Positions 1 to 6,841 of a DNA stretch of 40,307 bases are shown piece by piece. This DNA comes from CAZILM01 sp964625325. GTDB lineage: Bacteria; Patescibacteriota; Saccharimonadia; Saccharimonadales; CAYVSP01. The notes under the pieces were generated by a model that had not been told where the DNA came from, did not search any database, and worked only from the letters and a program-made list of their open reading frames with translations. A program made the translations under genes and the position numbers. The first letter of the stretch is position 1. The number at the start of each line of letters is the position of its first letter. The stretch lies in the NCBI GenBank assembly GCA_964625325.1, contig CAZVBA010000002.1, positions 1-40,307 on the forward strand. The letters run 5' to 3'.

Positions 1-612
1 GTGCAGGGATTCGGAAATGTCGGCTCTTTCTTCGGCATAGTAGCCGAGCAAGACCAGCCCAATTGGCGCCTGGTGGCAGCCACTGATTCCAGCGGTGGTC
101 CGCACAAACCCGGCGGCCTTAACGCCGAGGAAGTCGACAGTTACAAAAAACGCACCGGCCCGCTTAAGGACTACCAGACCAATGGGGCCAAAACCATCAG
201 CAACAATGAACTAATTGGTCTTGATGTCGAAGTGCTGGTGTTGGCGGCGCTGGGCGATGTTGTTACCAAAGACAACATGGACCAGGTCAAAGCCAAGATG
301 GTATTGGAGCTGGCCAACGGTCCGGTCAGCGAAGAAGCTTACCAGGCTTTGACGGCCCGTGGCACGGTGATAATCCCAGATATCTTAGCCAACGCCGGCG
401 GCGTGATAGTCAGCTACCTGGAGTGGCTGCAGAATAAAAGCGGCGAGCATTGGGACGAAGCCAAGGTTAATAAAGAGCTGGAAAAATACCTGGTCAAAGC
501 TACTCGCGACGTCTACGAGTACGCCGAAAAGGAAGAAGTATCACTTAAAGACGCCGCCCTGTCGCTAGCCATGCAGCGTATTCTCAACAATCGCCAAATG
601 CCAGCCGGTTAG
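1..612 (+). CDS. gdhA: Glutamate dehydrogenase, C-terminal part (5' truncated by window edge)
   Basis: Glu/Leu/Phe/Val dehydrogenase catalyses reversible oxidative deamination of glutamate to 2-oxoglutarate and ammonia in the cytoplasm. The visible 203 residues begin inside the NAD(P)-binding Rossmann domain: QGFGNVGSFF at the very start is the dinucleotide-binding glycine motif, and ILANAGGVIVSYLEW near residues 128-142 is the conserved C-terminal segment of the family. The first codon in the window is GTG, but the family has a substrate-binding domain of about 200 residues before this point, so the gene starts upstream of the window. It ends at TAG, 41 bases before mscL. Whether it uses NAD or NADP cannot be decided from this part. 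Confidence 0.9.
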   Translation: MQGFGNVGSFFGIVAEQDQPNWRLVAATDSSGGPHKPGGLNAEEVDSYKKRTGPLKDYQTNGAKTISNNELIGLDVEVLVLAALGDVVTKDNMDQVKAKMVLELANGPVSEEAYQALTARGTVIIPDILANAGGVIVSYLEWLQNKSGEHWDEAKVNKELEKYLVKATRDVYEYAEKEEVSLKDAALSLAMQRILNNRQMPAG

Positions 613-617
613 TCGCA

Positions 618-645
618 TGGTACAATTGCAGATATTGTTAAGAGG
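618..645 (+). promoter_or_regulatory. Promoter and Shine-Dalgarno site of mscL
   Basis: An extended -10 element TGG-TACAAT lies at 618-626, just after the gdhA stop. It is followed by a short leader carrying an AAGAGG ribosome-binding site (640-645) eight bases before the mscL ATG. This is one of the minority of genes here with a leader and a clear SD. Confidence 0.55.
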
Positions 646-653
646 TATAAACC

Positions 654-1073
654 ATGGCCGATCGGGAACCGACTAAAGCAACCATTCTCAAAAGTGTCGA
701 AATTGCTCGAGATGAGCTCGACAAAATACCCACCGCCAAACTAAAAGGTCCGCTAAGCGGGTTTGTAAACTTTATACGTGAGCAAGGCGTTGTCGGCCTG
801 GCCGTCGGCCTTGTGTTAGGTGTAGCCGCCAAGAGTGTGGTTGATTCACTGGTCGATAACATCTTTAATCCAATTATTGGCGCACTCAGCGGTGGCCCGA
901 ACCTCAGCAGCAAATTCATCTGCCTACGGCACAATGAAGTTGGCACTTGTGCCAGCAAATTAGGTTACGGTAATGTCATTAACTCACTAATGAGCTTCCT
1001 GATTGTGGCCGCCGTGGTCTACTTTGTCGTCAAAAGCCTCAAACTTGATCGTCTGGATAAGAAGAAGGACTAG
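654..1073 (+). CDS. mscL: Large-conductance mechanosensitive channel
   Basis: MscL is a homopentameric inner-membrane channel that opens under membrane tension and releases solutes during hypo-osmotic shock. The 139-residue length is normal. After a charged N-terminal stretch of about 35 residues, longer than usual, comes the signature FVNFIREQGVVGLAVGLVLG (TM1), then DNIFNPIIG leading to the periplasmic loop, then TM2 (about 109-128, LMSFLIVAAVVYFVV) and a lysine-rich cytoplasmic tail. The periplasmic loop contains two cysteines (ICLRHNEVGTC) that could form a disulfide; this is unusual for the family. It has its own promoter and SD. Its last 35 bases overlap the convergent methyltransferase-like gene. 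Confidence 0.95.
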   Translation: MADREPTKATILKSVEIARDELDKIPTAKLKGPLSGFVNFIREQGVVGLAVGLVLGVAAKSVVDSLVDNIFNPIIGALSGGPNLSSKFICLRHNEVGTCASKLGYGNVINSLMSFLIVAAVVYFVVKSLKLDRLDKKKD

Positions 1074-2331
1074 TGTCTACCCGGTCAGCCAGCGTCTGCA
1101 AACGTTTGGTGGCCGCGAACGTAATAATATGACCGGCCGCCCGCAACTGTGGGCTTAAGGTCATCGCCTCACGCCCATATGAAGCGGCTGCCTTTATAAC
1201 GGCTGCCGCACTATCGGCTTTGGCACGAACCTCAAAACCATCTTTCATCAAGATATCTTCGGCCTGACCAAGAATAAAACTGGGCCGACCTTGGACGACC
1301 TGTGTCGGCAACTGCCATGGGAAAAATACTGCCGTACCGCCCGGCTTTATGACACGATTGAGTTCGATAATAAAGTTCATCGGACTGACGCGGGCATCAC
1401 CTGTCGCGTGAAAGACATCATCATAACGTGGCCAATGGTTCACGAGCAGGCATGTGACCGACTTATCAGGTAGCGCACTGAGGTCAAACGGATGAGCCTG
1501 TTGCTGATGGTCTTTAAACTCGGCGGCCCGTTGCACGAGTTGGGTATCAAAAATGTCAGGGTGGTCAAGGGCCAGCTGAGCCGCAGCCCGTAAATCACTT
1601 GGATCGCGCCAGTCCAGGCTTGTTACTTTGAATGGTCGCATATGGGTATGGCTTAAATTAGTCAACTGACCTGCCAGATAGCGGATAAAGCTGCGGGCCC
1701 GCGTCTCGTTCATCATGGCAGCCGTCAATTCGTAGAGCAAAGTCGTTCCAACTGGCTCGGCCTTCAAGGTTTCCCAACGTCCTTCACCCGGTTTGGTTTC
1801 AAGCTCATATTCGCGCACATACTGTTTGTCGGTGTTGACCAGGGCAGTTTCATAACGGGCAATATGCTCATTGGTCGCTTTTGCATCGCCACTTATCTTA
1901 GGCGGTGCATTATACAAAGCGTCAACCAGGGTAGCTCGCACCAAAGGCCGGTTCGAGTGAACCGTTCGACGAGCCGCATCAATCATACCGGTCGAGACCC
2001 AGCTTTCCCCGAGAATGCGTTTCATTTTGCCAATGCTCATGGTGTCTAACGGCGTGTTTAGCGCCCGCTGCACACTGCCGGCGATACTATCACAGCGTTT
2101 GAGCTGTTCCAGTCGCTGCATCTCAGCCTGTAGAGGAAAGCCGGCGCCAACCGTAACAATATCTATTGGCCCGCTGGTGTTGTTAATAGATTCATCTACA
2201 TAACGGTTCGCCAAAAAACGCCAGACCCGTTCAGCACTCAAGCCAAACACGCCTTGGTCTTCAGGATTGAAAGGGACTTCGATGACACCATCATATGGTG
2301 GCGCCGCTGATTCACCTCGTTGATCACTCAT
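1039..2331 (-). CDS. SAM-dependent methyltransferase-like protein
   Basis: A 430-residue protein that looks like a diverged class I methyltransferase. A Rossmann-type motif I, DIVTVGAGFPLQ, lies near residue 57, and a late motif typical of the fold, ELNRVIKPGGTAVFFPW, lies near residues 325-341. Between them sits an unusually long, mostly helical insertion of about 200 residues, so the substrate cannot be guessed. The start is ATG at 2331; a TATAGT hexamer on the minus strand (2342-2347) ends ten bases before it and there is no SD. It is transcribed divergently from the small membrane protein gene and runs into the 3' end of mscL. A catalytically dead homologue is also possible. Confidence 0.55.
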   Translation of the reverse strand: MSDQRGESAAPPYDGVIEVPFNPEDQGVFGLSAERVWRFLANRYVDESINNTSGPIDIVTVGAGFPLQAEMQRLEQLKRCDSIAGSVQRALNTPLDTMSIGKMKRILGESWVSTGMIDAARRTVHSNRPLVRATLVDALYNAPPKISGDAKATNEHIARYETALVNTDKQYVREYELETKPGEGRWETLKAEPVGTTLLYELTAAMMNETRARSFIRYLAGQLTNLSHTHMRPFKVTSLDWRDPSDLRAAAQLALDHPDIFDTQLVQRAAEFKDHQQQAHPFDLSALPDKSVTCLLVNHWPRYDDVFHATGDARVSPMNFIIELNRVIKPGGTAVFFPWQLPTQVVQGRPSFILGQAEDILMKDGFEVRAKADSAAAVIKAAASYGREAMTLSPQLRAAGHIITFAATKRLQTLADRVDTSPSSYPDDQV

Positions 2332-2341
2332 GGCGAAACTG

Positions 2342-2347
2342 ACTATA
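2342..2347 (-). promoter_or_regulatory. Start-proximal -10 box of the methyltransferase-like gene
   Basis: TATAGT on the minus strand ends 10 bases before the ATG at 2331, with no Shine-Dalgarno sequence between them. A nearly leaderless transcript is predicted. Confidence 0.4.
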
Positions 2348-2417
2348 AAACTAAACTAAGACTTTTACAAACTTAAGCAGCGTAGCAAAACTATTGTTGC
2401 ATATGTATCAGTAAGCA

Positions 2418-2444
2418 TATAATTAAGGGTAGTAATAATAGGAG
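2418..2444 (+). promoter_or_regulatory. Promoter -10 and SD of the small membrane protein-msrB operon
   Basis: TATAAT (2418-2423) is followed 16 bases later by AGGAG (2440-2444), nine bases before the ATG at 2454. A weak TTGTTG lies 18 bases upstream of the -10. Leadered, SD-type initiation. Confidence 0.5.
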
Positions 2445-2453
2445 AAACCTAAA

Positions 2454-2735
2454 ATGTACGTTGTAAAAGTATTAAAGCGCAAAGACGCGTCCTCTTTAAT
2501 AGTGGGCGTGGTCGTTGCCATGCTCGTTGGCCAATTTCTATCATTTAGTCTGCAAGATTTAGCCAGCAAAATTGCTCTCTGGAAGTGGAGCGGCAGCGTC
2601 GGCGGTTACGGCGGACCGGGCAACGGTTTTCAGGTTATGTACATTCAGCCGTTTGTCGGCATGATACTAGGCCTGATTGGTCTGGAAATTTTAGTACGGC
2701 TTTACGTCTATCTGCACGGCATGGTTAGCAAATAG
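2454..2735 (+). CDS. Small two-TM membrane protein
   Basis: A 93-residue protein with two hydrophobic helices (about 15-35, SLIVGVVVAMLVGQFLSF, and 65-88, FVGMILGLIGLEILVRLYVYL), separated by a glycine-rich loop. I do not recognise the family. The start is well supported by AGGAG nine bases upstream and a TATAAT promoter. The next gene, msrB, begins 15 bases after its stop with its own strong SD, so the two are almost certainly one operon. A link to envelope redox or stress is possible from that context but is inference only. Confidence 0.7.
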   Translation: MYVVKVLKRKDASSLIVGVVVAMLVGQFLSFSLQDLASKIALWKWSGSVGGYGGPGNGFQVMYIQPFVGMILGLIGLEILVRLYVYLHGMVSK

Positions 2736-2750
2736 AGTAGGAGGTAAGCA

Positions 2751-3155
2751 ATGGCGGTCGTGCCAAAACCCAATCCTAAACTGAGCGACGCCCAAAAGGA
2801 TGTCTTGTTCAACAAGGCGACCGAGGCGCCGTTCACCGGCAAGTTCCTGCACAATAAAGACAGTGGCATGTACACTTGCGCCAACTGCGGCGCAGAACTG
2901 TTCGACAGTAAAGATAAATTTGACTCAAAAGCGCCGGGATTGCAAGGCTGGCCAAGTTTTGCTGATGTGGCTGACAAGGGCTCAGTCAAGCTTGTCGAGG
3001 ACAAATCATTTGGCATGCACCGTGTCGAAGTAACTTGCGCCAACTGTGGTGTTCACCTGGGTCATGTGTTCAATGAGGCAGGTGATTCGCCAAATGGAAC
3101 GCACTTTTGTGTGAACTCGTGCGCCCTCGACTTCAAACCAAAAACTAAAAAGTAG
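2751..3155 (+). CDS. msrB: Peptide-methionine (R)-S-oxide reductase MsrB
   Basis: MsrB reduces methionine-R-sulfoxide in oxidised proteins, using a catalytic cysteine recycled by thioredoxin. The 134-residue length fits. The zinc site is complete: CANC near residue 43 and CANC near residue 96. Family motifs are visible in order: GWPSF (about 67-71), HRVEVTC, HLGHVF and HFCVNS near residue 121, whose cysteine is the catalytic one. AGGAGG lies just upstream of the ATG. It is the second gene of an operon with a small membrane protein and ends one base before the stop of the convergent hypothetical gene. No fused MsrA domain is present. Confidence 0.95.
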   Translation: MAVVPKPNPKLSDAQKDVLFNKATEAPFTGKFLHNKDSGMYTCANCGAELFDSKDKFDSKAPGLQGWPSFADVADKGSVKLVEDKSFGMHRVEVTCANCGVHLGHVFNEAGDSPNGTHFCVNSCALDFKPKTKK

Positions 3156-3156
3156 C

Positions 3157-3570
3157 TTATTCTTGAGGAGTGTTTTTTTCGGCCTTGAGACGTTTGTATT
3201 CTTTGTTTGTTTGCTCGTAAAAACGTTTCATAAGAAAACTCGGCAAAGGTTCACCGGTGTTTGGATCCAGAACGGCCGGTCGCTTAACTACTAACACCTG
3301 ATGATCTTTTTCAGTCTCGAAAGTATGAATGGCTTCACCTTCGGGCACTTCCTTTAGATTAACACCAATCAGTGTGCCACGATCTCTGGCATTACCGGTC
3401 CGGACACCAGCGCCTATTTCTGAAGTGTCGATGGTAACTAAATCGCCGGCTATAGCCACTGGCTCAATTGTTACGGCCGGCATTCTCGAAGCAACATTAA
3501 CATATGCCCGTAACCTTAGGTCATTAACGACTTCGGTGGTTGCTAAAAGTAGGGGATTGCCGTCTGGCAT
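3157..3570 (-). CDS. Hypothetical protein
   Basis: A 137-residue soluble protein of unknown family. The first 90 residues look like beta strands with glycine turns (VTIEPVAIAGDLVTIDTSEIG). The last 40 are a charged helix rich in lysine and glutamate (FYEQTNKEYKRLKAEK). There is no signal peptide or membrane helix. The start is ATG at 3570, with a purine-rich AAGGA very close upstream. It converges on msrB with a single base between the two stops, so neither has room for its own terminator. Confidence 0.6.
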   Translation of the reverse strand: MPDGNPLLLATTEVVNDLRLRAYVNVASRMPAVTIEPVAIAGDLVTIDTSEIGAGVRTGNARDRGTLIGVNLKEVPEGEAIHTFETEKDHQVLVVKRPAVLDPNTGEPLPSFLMKRFYEQTNKEYKRLKAEKNTPQE

Positions 3571-3764
3571 GGTCCTTGAGTTACTCTTTCATCTAATAAA
3601 TAACACCTGATTTAGAGAGTATATTAACATAAATACACCAAAAAGTCCAATCTATTCTATGGTTGGCTTTGGGTTACTGTTTTTTTGCTGAGCAGTGTTT
3701 TGTAGGGCCTGACGTATGGACGCGACGGCACGGTCGACTTCAAGCCGAAAAGTAGAAAGTCAGA

Positions 3765-3770
3765 TATAAT
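3765..3770 (+). promoter_or_regulatory. Start-proximal -10 box of the asparaginase-like gene
   Basis: A consensus TATAAT is followed by six bases (caagct) and the ATG at 3777. No SD is present; leaderless transcript predicted. Confidence 0.5.
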
Positions 3771-3776
3771 CAAGCT

Positions 3777-4283
3777 ATGGTTAAAAGTCATGTACACATC
3801 ATAAAGATGGGCGGCACTATTGAATTTATTGACCCAGCCTATGATGCAATGAACAAGAAACTCATGCATCTTGATACCACTATCGAAAGCTATCTTCAGA
3901 ATCTTATCCAGCCCCACTTCAACTTTAGTGTTGAAACAGTCATAACGAAGGATAGTCGTGATATCGACGAGAGTGACCGCAACAAACTAGCTGAAGCTAT
4001 ACAGAGCACACCGCATACCAATATCATAGTCACACACGGAACCTTTACAATGAAACAGACGACCGAATTCTTAGAAAAACAGGGGCTAACTGACAAGAAA
4101 GTAATTTTGACCGGTTCAATGATTCCTATAACGGGCTTTACCGCGTCAGACGCAGGCTTCAATTTAGGTTTTGCGATCGCCTCATTTGCGAGTATTGACC
4201 CAGGTGTTTACCTATCAATGAATGGCGGCATATTTACTGCCGCAGATGTTGATAAAAACGAGGAACTCCTAAGGTTTGAGTAG
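3777..4283 (+). CDS. Single-domain asparaginase-like protein
   Basis: The 168 residues match only the N-terminal domain of type I/II L-asparaginases, which are normally about 330 residues. The nucleophile loop MGGTIEF (about 11-17) and the second motif VTHGTFTM (about 84-91) are recognisable, but the aspartate of the usual THGTDT motif is phenylalanine here. GSMIPITGF and the distal ADVDK segment, including the position of the catalytic lysine, are kept. The C-terminal domain, which completes the active site of the neighbouring subunit, is absent, and only 30 bases separate the stop from orn, so no decayed remnant follows. Hydrolysis of asparagine is doubtful; a binding or different amidohydrolase role is possible. 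Confidence 0.75.
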   Translation: MVKSHVHIIKMGGTIEFIDPAYDAMNKKLMHLDTTIESYLQNLIQPHFNFSVETVITKDSRDIDESDRNKLAEAIQSTPHTNIIVTHGTFTMKQTTEFLEKQGLTDKKVILTGSMIPITGFTASDAGFNLGFAIASFASIDPGVYLSMNGGIFTAADVDKNEELLRFE

Positions 4284-4297
4284 TACTCTTTTGATAC

Positions 4298-4306
4298 TGC
4301 TACAAT
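4298..4306 (+). promoter_or_regulatory. Extended -10 box of orn
   Basis: TGC-TACAAT ends seven bases before the orn ATG at 4314, with no SD. Leaderless transcript predicted. Confidence 0.5.
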
Positions 4307-4313
4307 AGAGCGA

Positions 4314-4877
4314 ATGAAGAATAAGGATGTAATCCCGACCAAGTTGCTGTGGGTGGACTTGGAAATGACCGGCTTGGACCCGCGCGAGGACGTTATTTTA
4401 GAGGTAGCGGCCGAAATTACCGACTTTGATTTGAAAACGCTGGAAAGCTACGAGTCAACAGTCAAACACAAGCGTGATGTAGTGACCGAGCGCATGCAAA
4501 AAAACACCTTCTGGCAGGATTTTCCGGGCAACCGCGAAGACTTCCTGAAAAACCTGGAAAACGGCAAGCCGTTGGCCCAAGTTGAGGCCGAACTGGTGGC
4601 GCTGGTGGACAAACACTTTGGCACCGAGCCGGCTGTGCTGGCAGGGAATACCATTTACAGTGACAAAAGCTTCATCAAGCAGTGGATGCCGCTGCTGGAT
4701 CTCAAGCTGCACTACCGCTTGCTCGATGTCAGCGCCTGGAAGATACTAATGCAGGGCAAATACGGCGTGGTTTATGAAAAAACCAACAGCCACCGCGCCT
4801 TTGATGACATCCAGGCTTCAATCGCTGAGCTTCAGTACTATCTTGATTGGTTCAAACAAAACACAAGCGGCTCTTGA
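4314..4877 (+). CDS. orn: Oligoribonuclease (3'-5' nanoRNase)
   Basis: Orn is a DEDDh-family exonuclease that degrades 2-5 nt RNA, including pGpG, to mononucleotides and completes mRNA decay begun by enzymes such as PNPase and RNase J, both encoded later in this window. All catalytic motifs are visible in the 187 residues: WVDLEMTGLDP (DxE, about 14-24), GNTIYSDKSFI (about 112-122) and HRAFDDIQASI (about 161-171), which carries the DEDDh histidine and last aspartate. Length is typical. It sits directly behind the asparaginase-like gene with its own extended -10. Its presence is notable because the NrnA-like protein at 28.6 kb lacks its active site. Confidence 0.96.
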   Translation: MKNKDVIPTKLLWVDLEMTGLDPREDVILEVAAEITDFDLKTLESYESTVKHKRDVVTERMQKNTFWQDFPGNREDFLKNLENGKPLAQVEAELVALVDKHFGTEPAVLAGNTIYSDKSFIKQWMPLLDLKLHYRLLDVSAWKILMQGKYGVVYEKTNSHRAFDDIQASIAELQYYLDWFKQNTSGS

Positions 4878-4905
4878 CAAACGGTTCAAACAGGATAAAT
4901 ATACT
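4874..4905 (+). promoter_or_regulatory. Putative sigma-70 promoter for the small gene at 4947
   Basis: TTGACA (4874-4879) overlaps the orn stop and TATACT lies at 4900-4905. The 20-base spacing is long, so this is tentative; other AT-rich hexamers lie nearby. Confidence 0.35.
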
Positions 4906-4946
4906 TACCAGACAATATTTAACGGTTCGATAAAAGGAAAAACAAC

Positions 4947-5198
4947 ATGGGATTATACGGAATCGAACACTGCGGTAATGATGGATTGAGCCGGGCGCAC
5001 ATAGCACCTGAATTGGATCTAAGGGAAGTTTGTTTTGTATCTTCAGATAGGGGTCATTTTAAAGTAGTGGACGGTAAGCCACTACTCCCTTTGCCAGTAC
5101 AACTTGAGCGAGTACCGGTGGAAGCGCCGTTGGAACCAACTGCAGAAGAAATGGTAAAACCAACGCTGACTTATCATCTAGGTGCCCTCTACCTATAG
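4947..5198 (+). CDS. Small hypothetical protein
   Basis: An 83-residue acidic protein with no membrane helix and a proline-rich stretch near residues 46-64. I recognise no family. The start is supported by AAAGGA about ten bases upstream (4932-4937). It ends seven bases before the extended -10 of the YjbR-type gene, so the reading frame fills the space between orn and that promoter exactly. The coding call rests on the SD and fit only. Confidence 0.5.
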   Translation: MGLYGIEHCGNDGLSRAHIAPELDLREVCFVSSDRGHFKVVDGKPLLPLPVQLERVPVEAPLEPTAEEMVKPTLTYHLGALYL

Positions 5199-5201
5199 AC
5201 C

Positions 5202-5210
5202 TGCTATGCT
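5202..5210 (+). promoter_or_regulatory. Extended -10 box of the YjbR-type gene
   Basis: TGC-TATGCT ends seven bases before ATG 5218. The same hexamer with the same TGC extension precedes holA. Confidence 0.45.
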
Positions 5211-5217
5211 GGTCCGT

Positions 5218-5562
5218 ATGGACCACAAAACCGTTGAAGATTACATTTTAAGTATGACCAATGCCAAGCTGGACTATCCGTTTGGCGAGGATGTGGCGGT
5301 ATACAAGGTAAAAGATAAAATGTTTGCCTTAATCCAGGAAAAGAAGACGCCGGTGCGCCTTAGTTTGAAATGCGACCCGCAGCTGGCCGTCCTACTGCGT
5401 GAAAAATACGAAACCGTCATGGCCGGCTACCATCTGAATAAGAAACATTGGAATACCATTGTGCTGACCGGACAGTTGCCCTGGGAAGAAATCCAGGCCT
5501 TTATCCGCCACAGTTATGACTTGGTCGCCAAAAACGATTCCGAGATACCGACTTTTAAGTAG
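5218..5562 (+). CDS. MmcQ/YjbR family protein
   Basis: A 114-residue protein with the layout of the MmcQ/YjbR (double-wing) fold. The N-terminal helix DHKTVEDYILS is followed by DYPFGEDVAVYKVKDKMFALI, then the strand around VRLSLKCDP, and HLNKKHWNTIVL with the conserved HW near residues 79-80. A DNA-binding role has been proposed for the family, but its function is unclear. I chose ATG 5218 rather than the in-frame ATG at 5182, because MDHKTVEDY is the family N-terminus and the extended -10 lies just upstream of it. Its last eight bases overlap the convergent membrane protein gene. Confidence 0.85.
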   Translation: MDHKTVEDYILSMTNAKLDYPFGEDVAVYKVKDKMFALIQEKKTPVRLSLKCDPQLAVLLREKYETVMAGYHLNKKHWNTIVLTGQLPWEEIQAFIRHSYDLVAKNDSEIPTFK

Positions 5563-6166
5563 ACTTGGTTGAGGCCAATAGAACGGTGGCTTGGTTGAAC
5601 TCGTTATTCAAAATTTGCTGCAAGACCCGGCTGCTAGTGGTATCGTAAGTCGCTTTGAGTAATTTTTGATAATCCACCAGTTGTTTTTGCATGACCTGGA
5701 TAAAGGCCTCATCATAGCGATTATTTAGTGCGGCCTCTGTAAGGGCGGCATCGGTCTGACTATTCTGCTTAAGTGCCAGTACTTTTGTATTAACCTTTTG
5801 ACCGCTTTTTTTCAGTTGGGCGAGAACATCCTTTTGATTGGTCATGACGGTGAGTTCGGTATTAACGGCCAGTTGGCTGGCAGCTGACGTTTGGGCCTTT
5901 TGAGCGCCGATAGTGCTGACACGGATGAGTTCTTGCTGGGTTTGGGCGATACCGACCAATGATTCATTCTTAGAACCGCCAAACAGCAGGGAAGACAACA
6001 GCACAATAATGATCAGTAAGACGGCGCCAGCCAGGCCGATTTTGATATAGCGCTGCCTACCGCTACCGCCAAAGCCGGGCAGTAATGAGCGTTTAGGGGC
6101 GTTGGCGCCATGATTGAGGATAAAATCGTAATCAGCTGGAGTAGGCGCCGGTGTATTCGGTTGCAT
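5555..6166 (-). CDS. Single-pass membrane protein with helical extracytoplasmic domain
   Basis: A 203-residue protein of unknown family. An N-terminal cytoplasmic tail of about 40 residues, rich in Pro, Asn and Gly, leads to one strong membrane helix (about 42-64, IGLAGAVLLIIIVLLSSLLF). The remaining 140 residues are rich in Gln, Ala, Ser and Thr and look like long alpha helices, probably outside the cell. A minus-strand TATCCT (6173-6178) ends six bases before the ATG; the intervening AGAGGA is too close to serve as a normal SD. Comparable anchored helical proteins are common and lineage-specific in CPR bacteria; the function here is unknown. Confidence 0.7.
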   Translation of the reverse strand: MQPNTPAPTPADYDFILNHGANAPKRSLLPGFGGSGRQRYIKIGLAGAVLLIIIVLLSSLLFGGSKNESLVGIAQTQQELIRVSTIGAQKAQTSAASQLAVNTELTVMTNQKDVLAQLKKSGQKVNTKVLALKQNSQTDAALTEAALNNRYDEAFIQVMQKQLVDYQKLLKATYDTTSSRVLQQILNNEFNQATVLLASTKST

Positions 6167-6172
6167 TCCTCT

Positions 6173-6178
6173 AGGATA
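6173..6178 (-). promoter_or_regulatory. Start-proximal -10 box of the membrane-anchored protein gene
   Basis: TATCCT on the minus strand is separated by six bases from the ATG at 6166. Leaderless transcript predicted. Confidence 0.4.
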
Positions 6179-6219
6179 CAGAAACTTGAAACCTTAAACT
6201 AGAAGCATAAGCCACATCT

Positions 6220-6248
6220 TTGACAAATGAGCATAAGTATGATACACT
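6220..6248 (+). promoter_or_regulatory. Near-consensus sigma-70 promoter for the gene at 6288
   Basis: TTGACA (6220-6225), 17-base spacer, TACACT (6243-6248) with a TGA extension. A leader of about 30 bases follows, with only a weak purine-rich stretch before the ATG. Confidence 0.7.
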
Positions 6249-6287
6249 GACTCTAACGTAAATAACAAATACGAAGAAAGCAAAAAA

Positions 6288-6752
6288 ATGCCAGAAGTAC
6301 CCAGCCACAATCCAGAAGCGCAAGAAGCACAACTCGATAATAAAGGGTTTGCTAAAGAAGTTGAAAAACTACTTGCTGGTGAGATTGACCCCGCAACGGG
6401 TTGGTTTCGTTTTGGGACAGATGCTGTACGTCGTGTTCTAGATCAAAAATCTGGTAATCGAGCCATTGAAACGCTTAGCTTAGCCACCACTGATATCAAA
6501 ACAGGCGAAAAAGGTGTGGTATATAAGGCAGAGGGCGAAGTACAAGCTGGAGAGGGTCAATATAAAACTGATGTATATCGCAGAACTGAATTTAATCCTG
6601 ACGGTAAAATTATAGAAGTTGACTATGACGTGACGCCAAACGGTAGTATCGGTGCTATTGAAGCCTCACGAGTTGTAGAAGGCCAGGCTCAGATGGATGC
6701 TATGCGTGAAAGGCTCCACCAAAGCATACAATCTCCAAACAAAGCCGCTTAA
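6288..6752 (+). CDS. Hypothetical protein
   Basis: A 154-residue soluble, acidic protein with no recognised domain. Residues 65-125 alternate hydrophobic and polar residues, suggesting a beta sheet, and the ends are helical. It has one of the best promoters in the window and is followed 19 bases after its stop by the clearest small terminator, so it is a single-gene transcription unit. That pairing suggests good expression and insulation from dnaG. No function can be assigned. Confidence 0.65.
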   Translation: MPEVPSHNPEAQEAQLDNKGFAKEVEKLLAGEIDPATGWFRFGTDAVRRVLDQKSGNRAIETLSLATTDIKTGEKGVVYKAEGEVQAGEGQYKTDVYRRTEFNPDGKIIEVDYDVTPNGSIGAIEASRVVEGQAQMDAMRERLHQSIQSPNKAA

Positions 6753-6771
6753 GCAAAGTATAAGTTCGAAT

Positions 6772-6800
6772 AAGAGCCGGAGCAATCCGGCTCTTTTCTT
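6772..6800 (+). terminator. Rho-independent terminator
   Basis: A perfect nine-base-pair stem, AAGAGCCGG and CCGGCTCTT, with a six-base loop, runs into a T-rich tract (TTCTT). It ends the single-gene unit at 6288-6752 and separates it from dnaG. Confidence 0.85.
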
Positions 6801-6804
6801 ATGC

Positions 6805-6833
6805 TTGCCACTTTACCCCTGATACTTGATACT
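6805..6833 (+). promoter_or_regulatory. Promoter of the dnaG-rpoD operon
   Basis: TTGCCA (6805-6810), 17-base spacer, GATACT (6828-6833), then eight bases to the dnaG ATG at 6842. No SD precedes dnaG. A direct repeat of GATACTT covers the -10. Confidence 0.45.
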
Positions 6834-6841
6834 TGATAGAT

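Noticed and set aside
3733..3756. Bases resembling the coding end of msrB (a VDFKPK-like reading) upstream of the asparaginase-like gene
   Set aside because: The match is about eight codons, no upstream part of an msrB copy is present and the segment lies in the promoter region. Too short to call a pseudogene.
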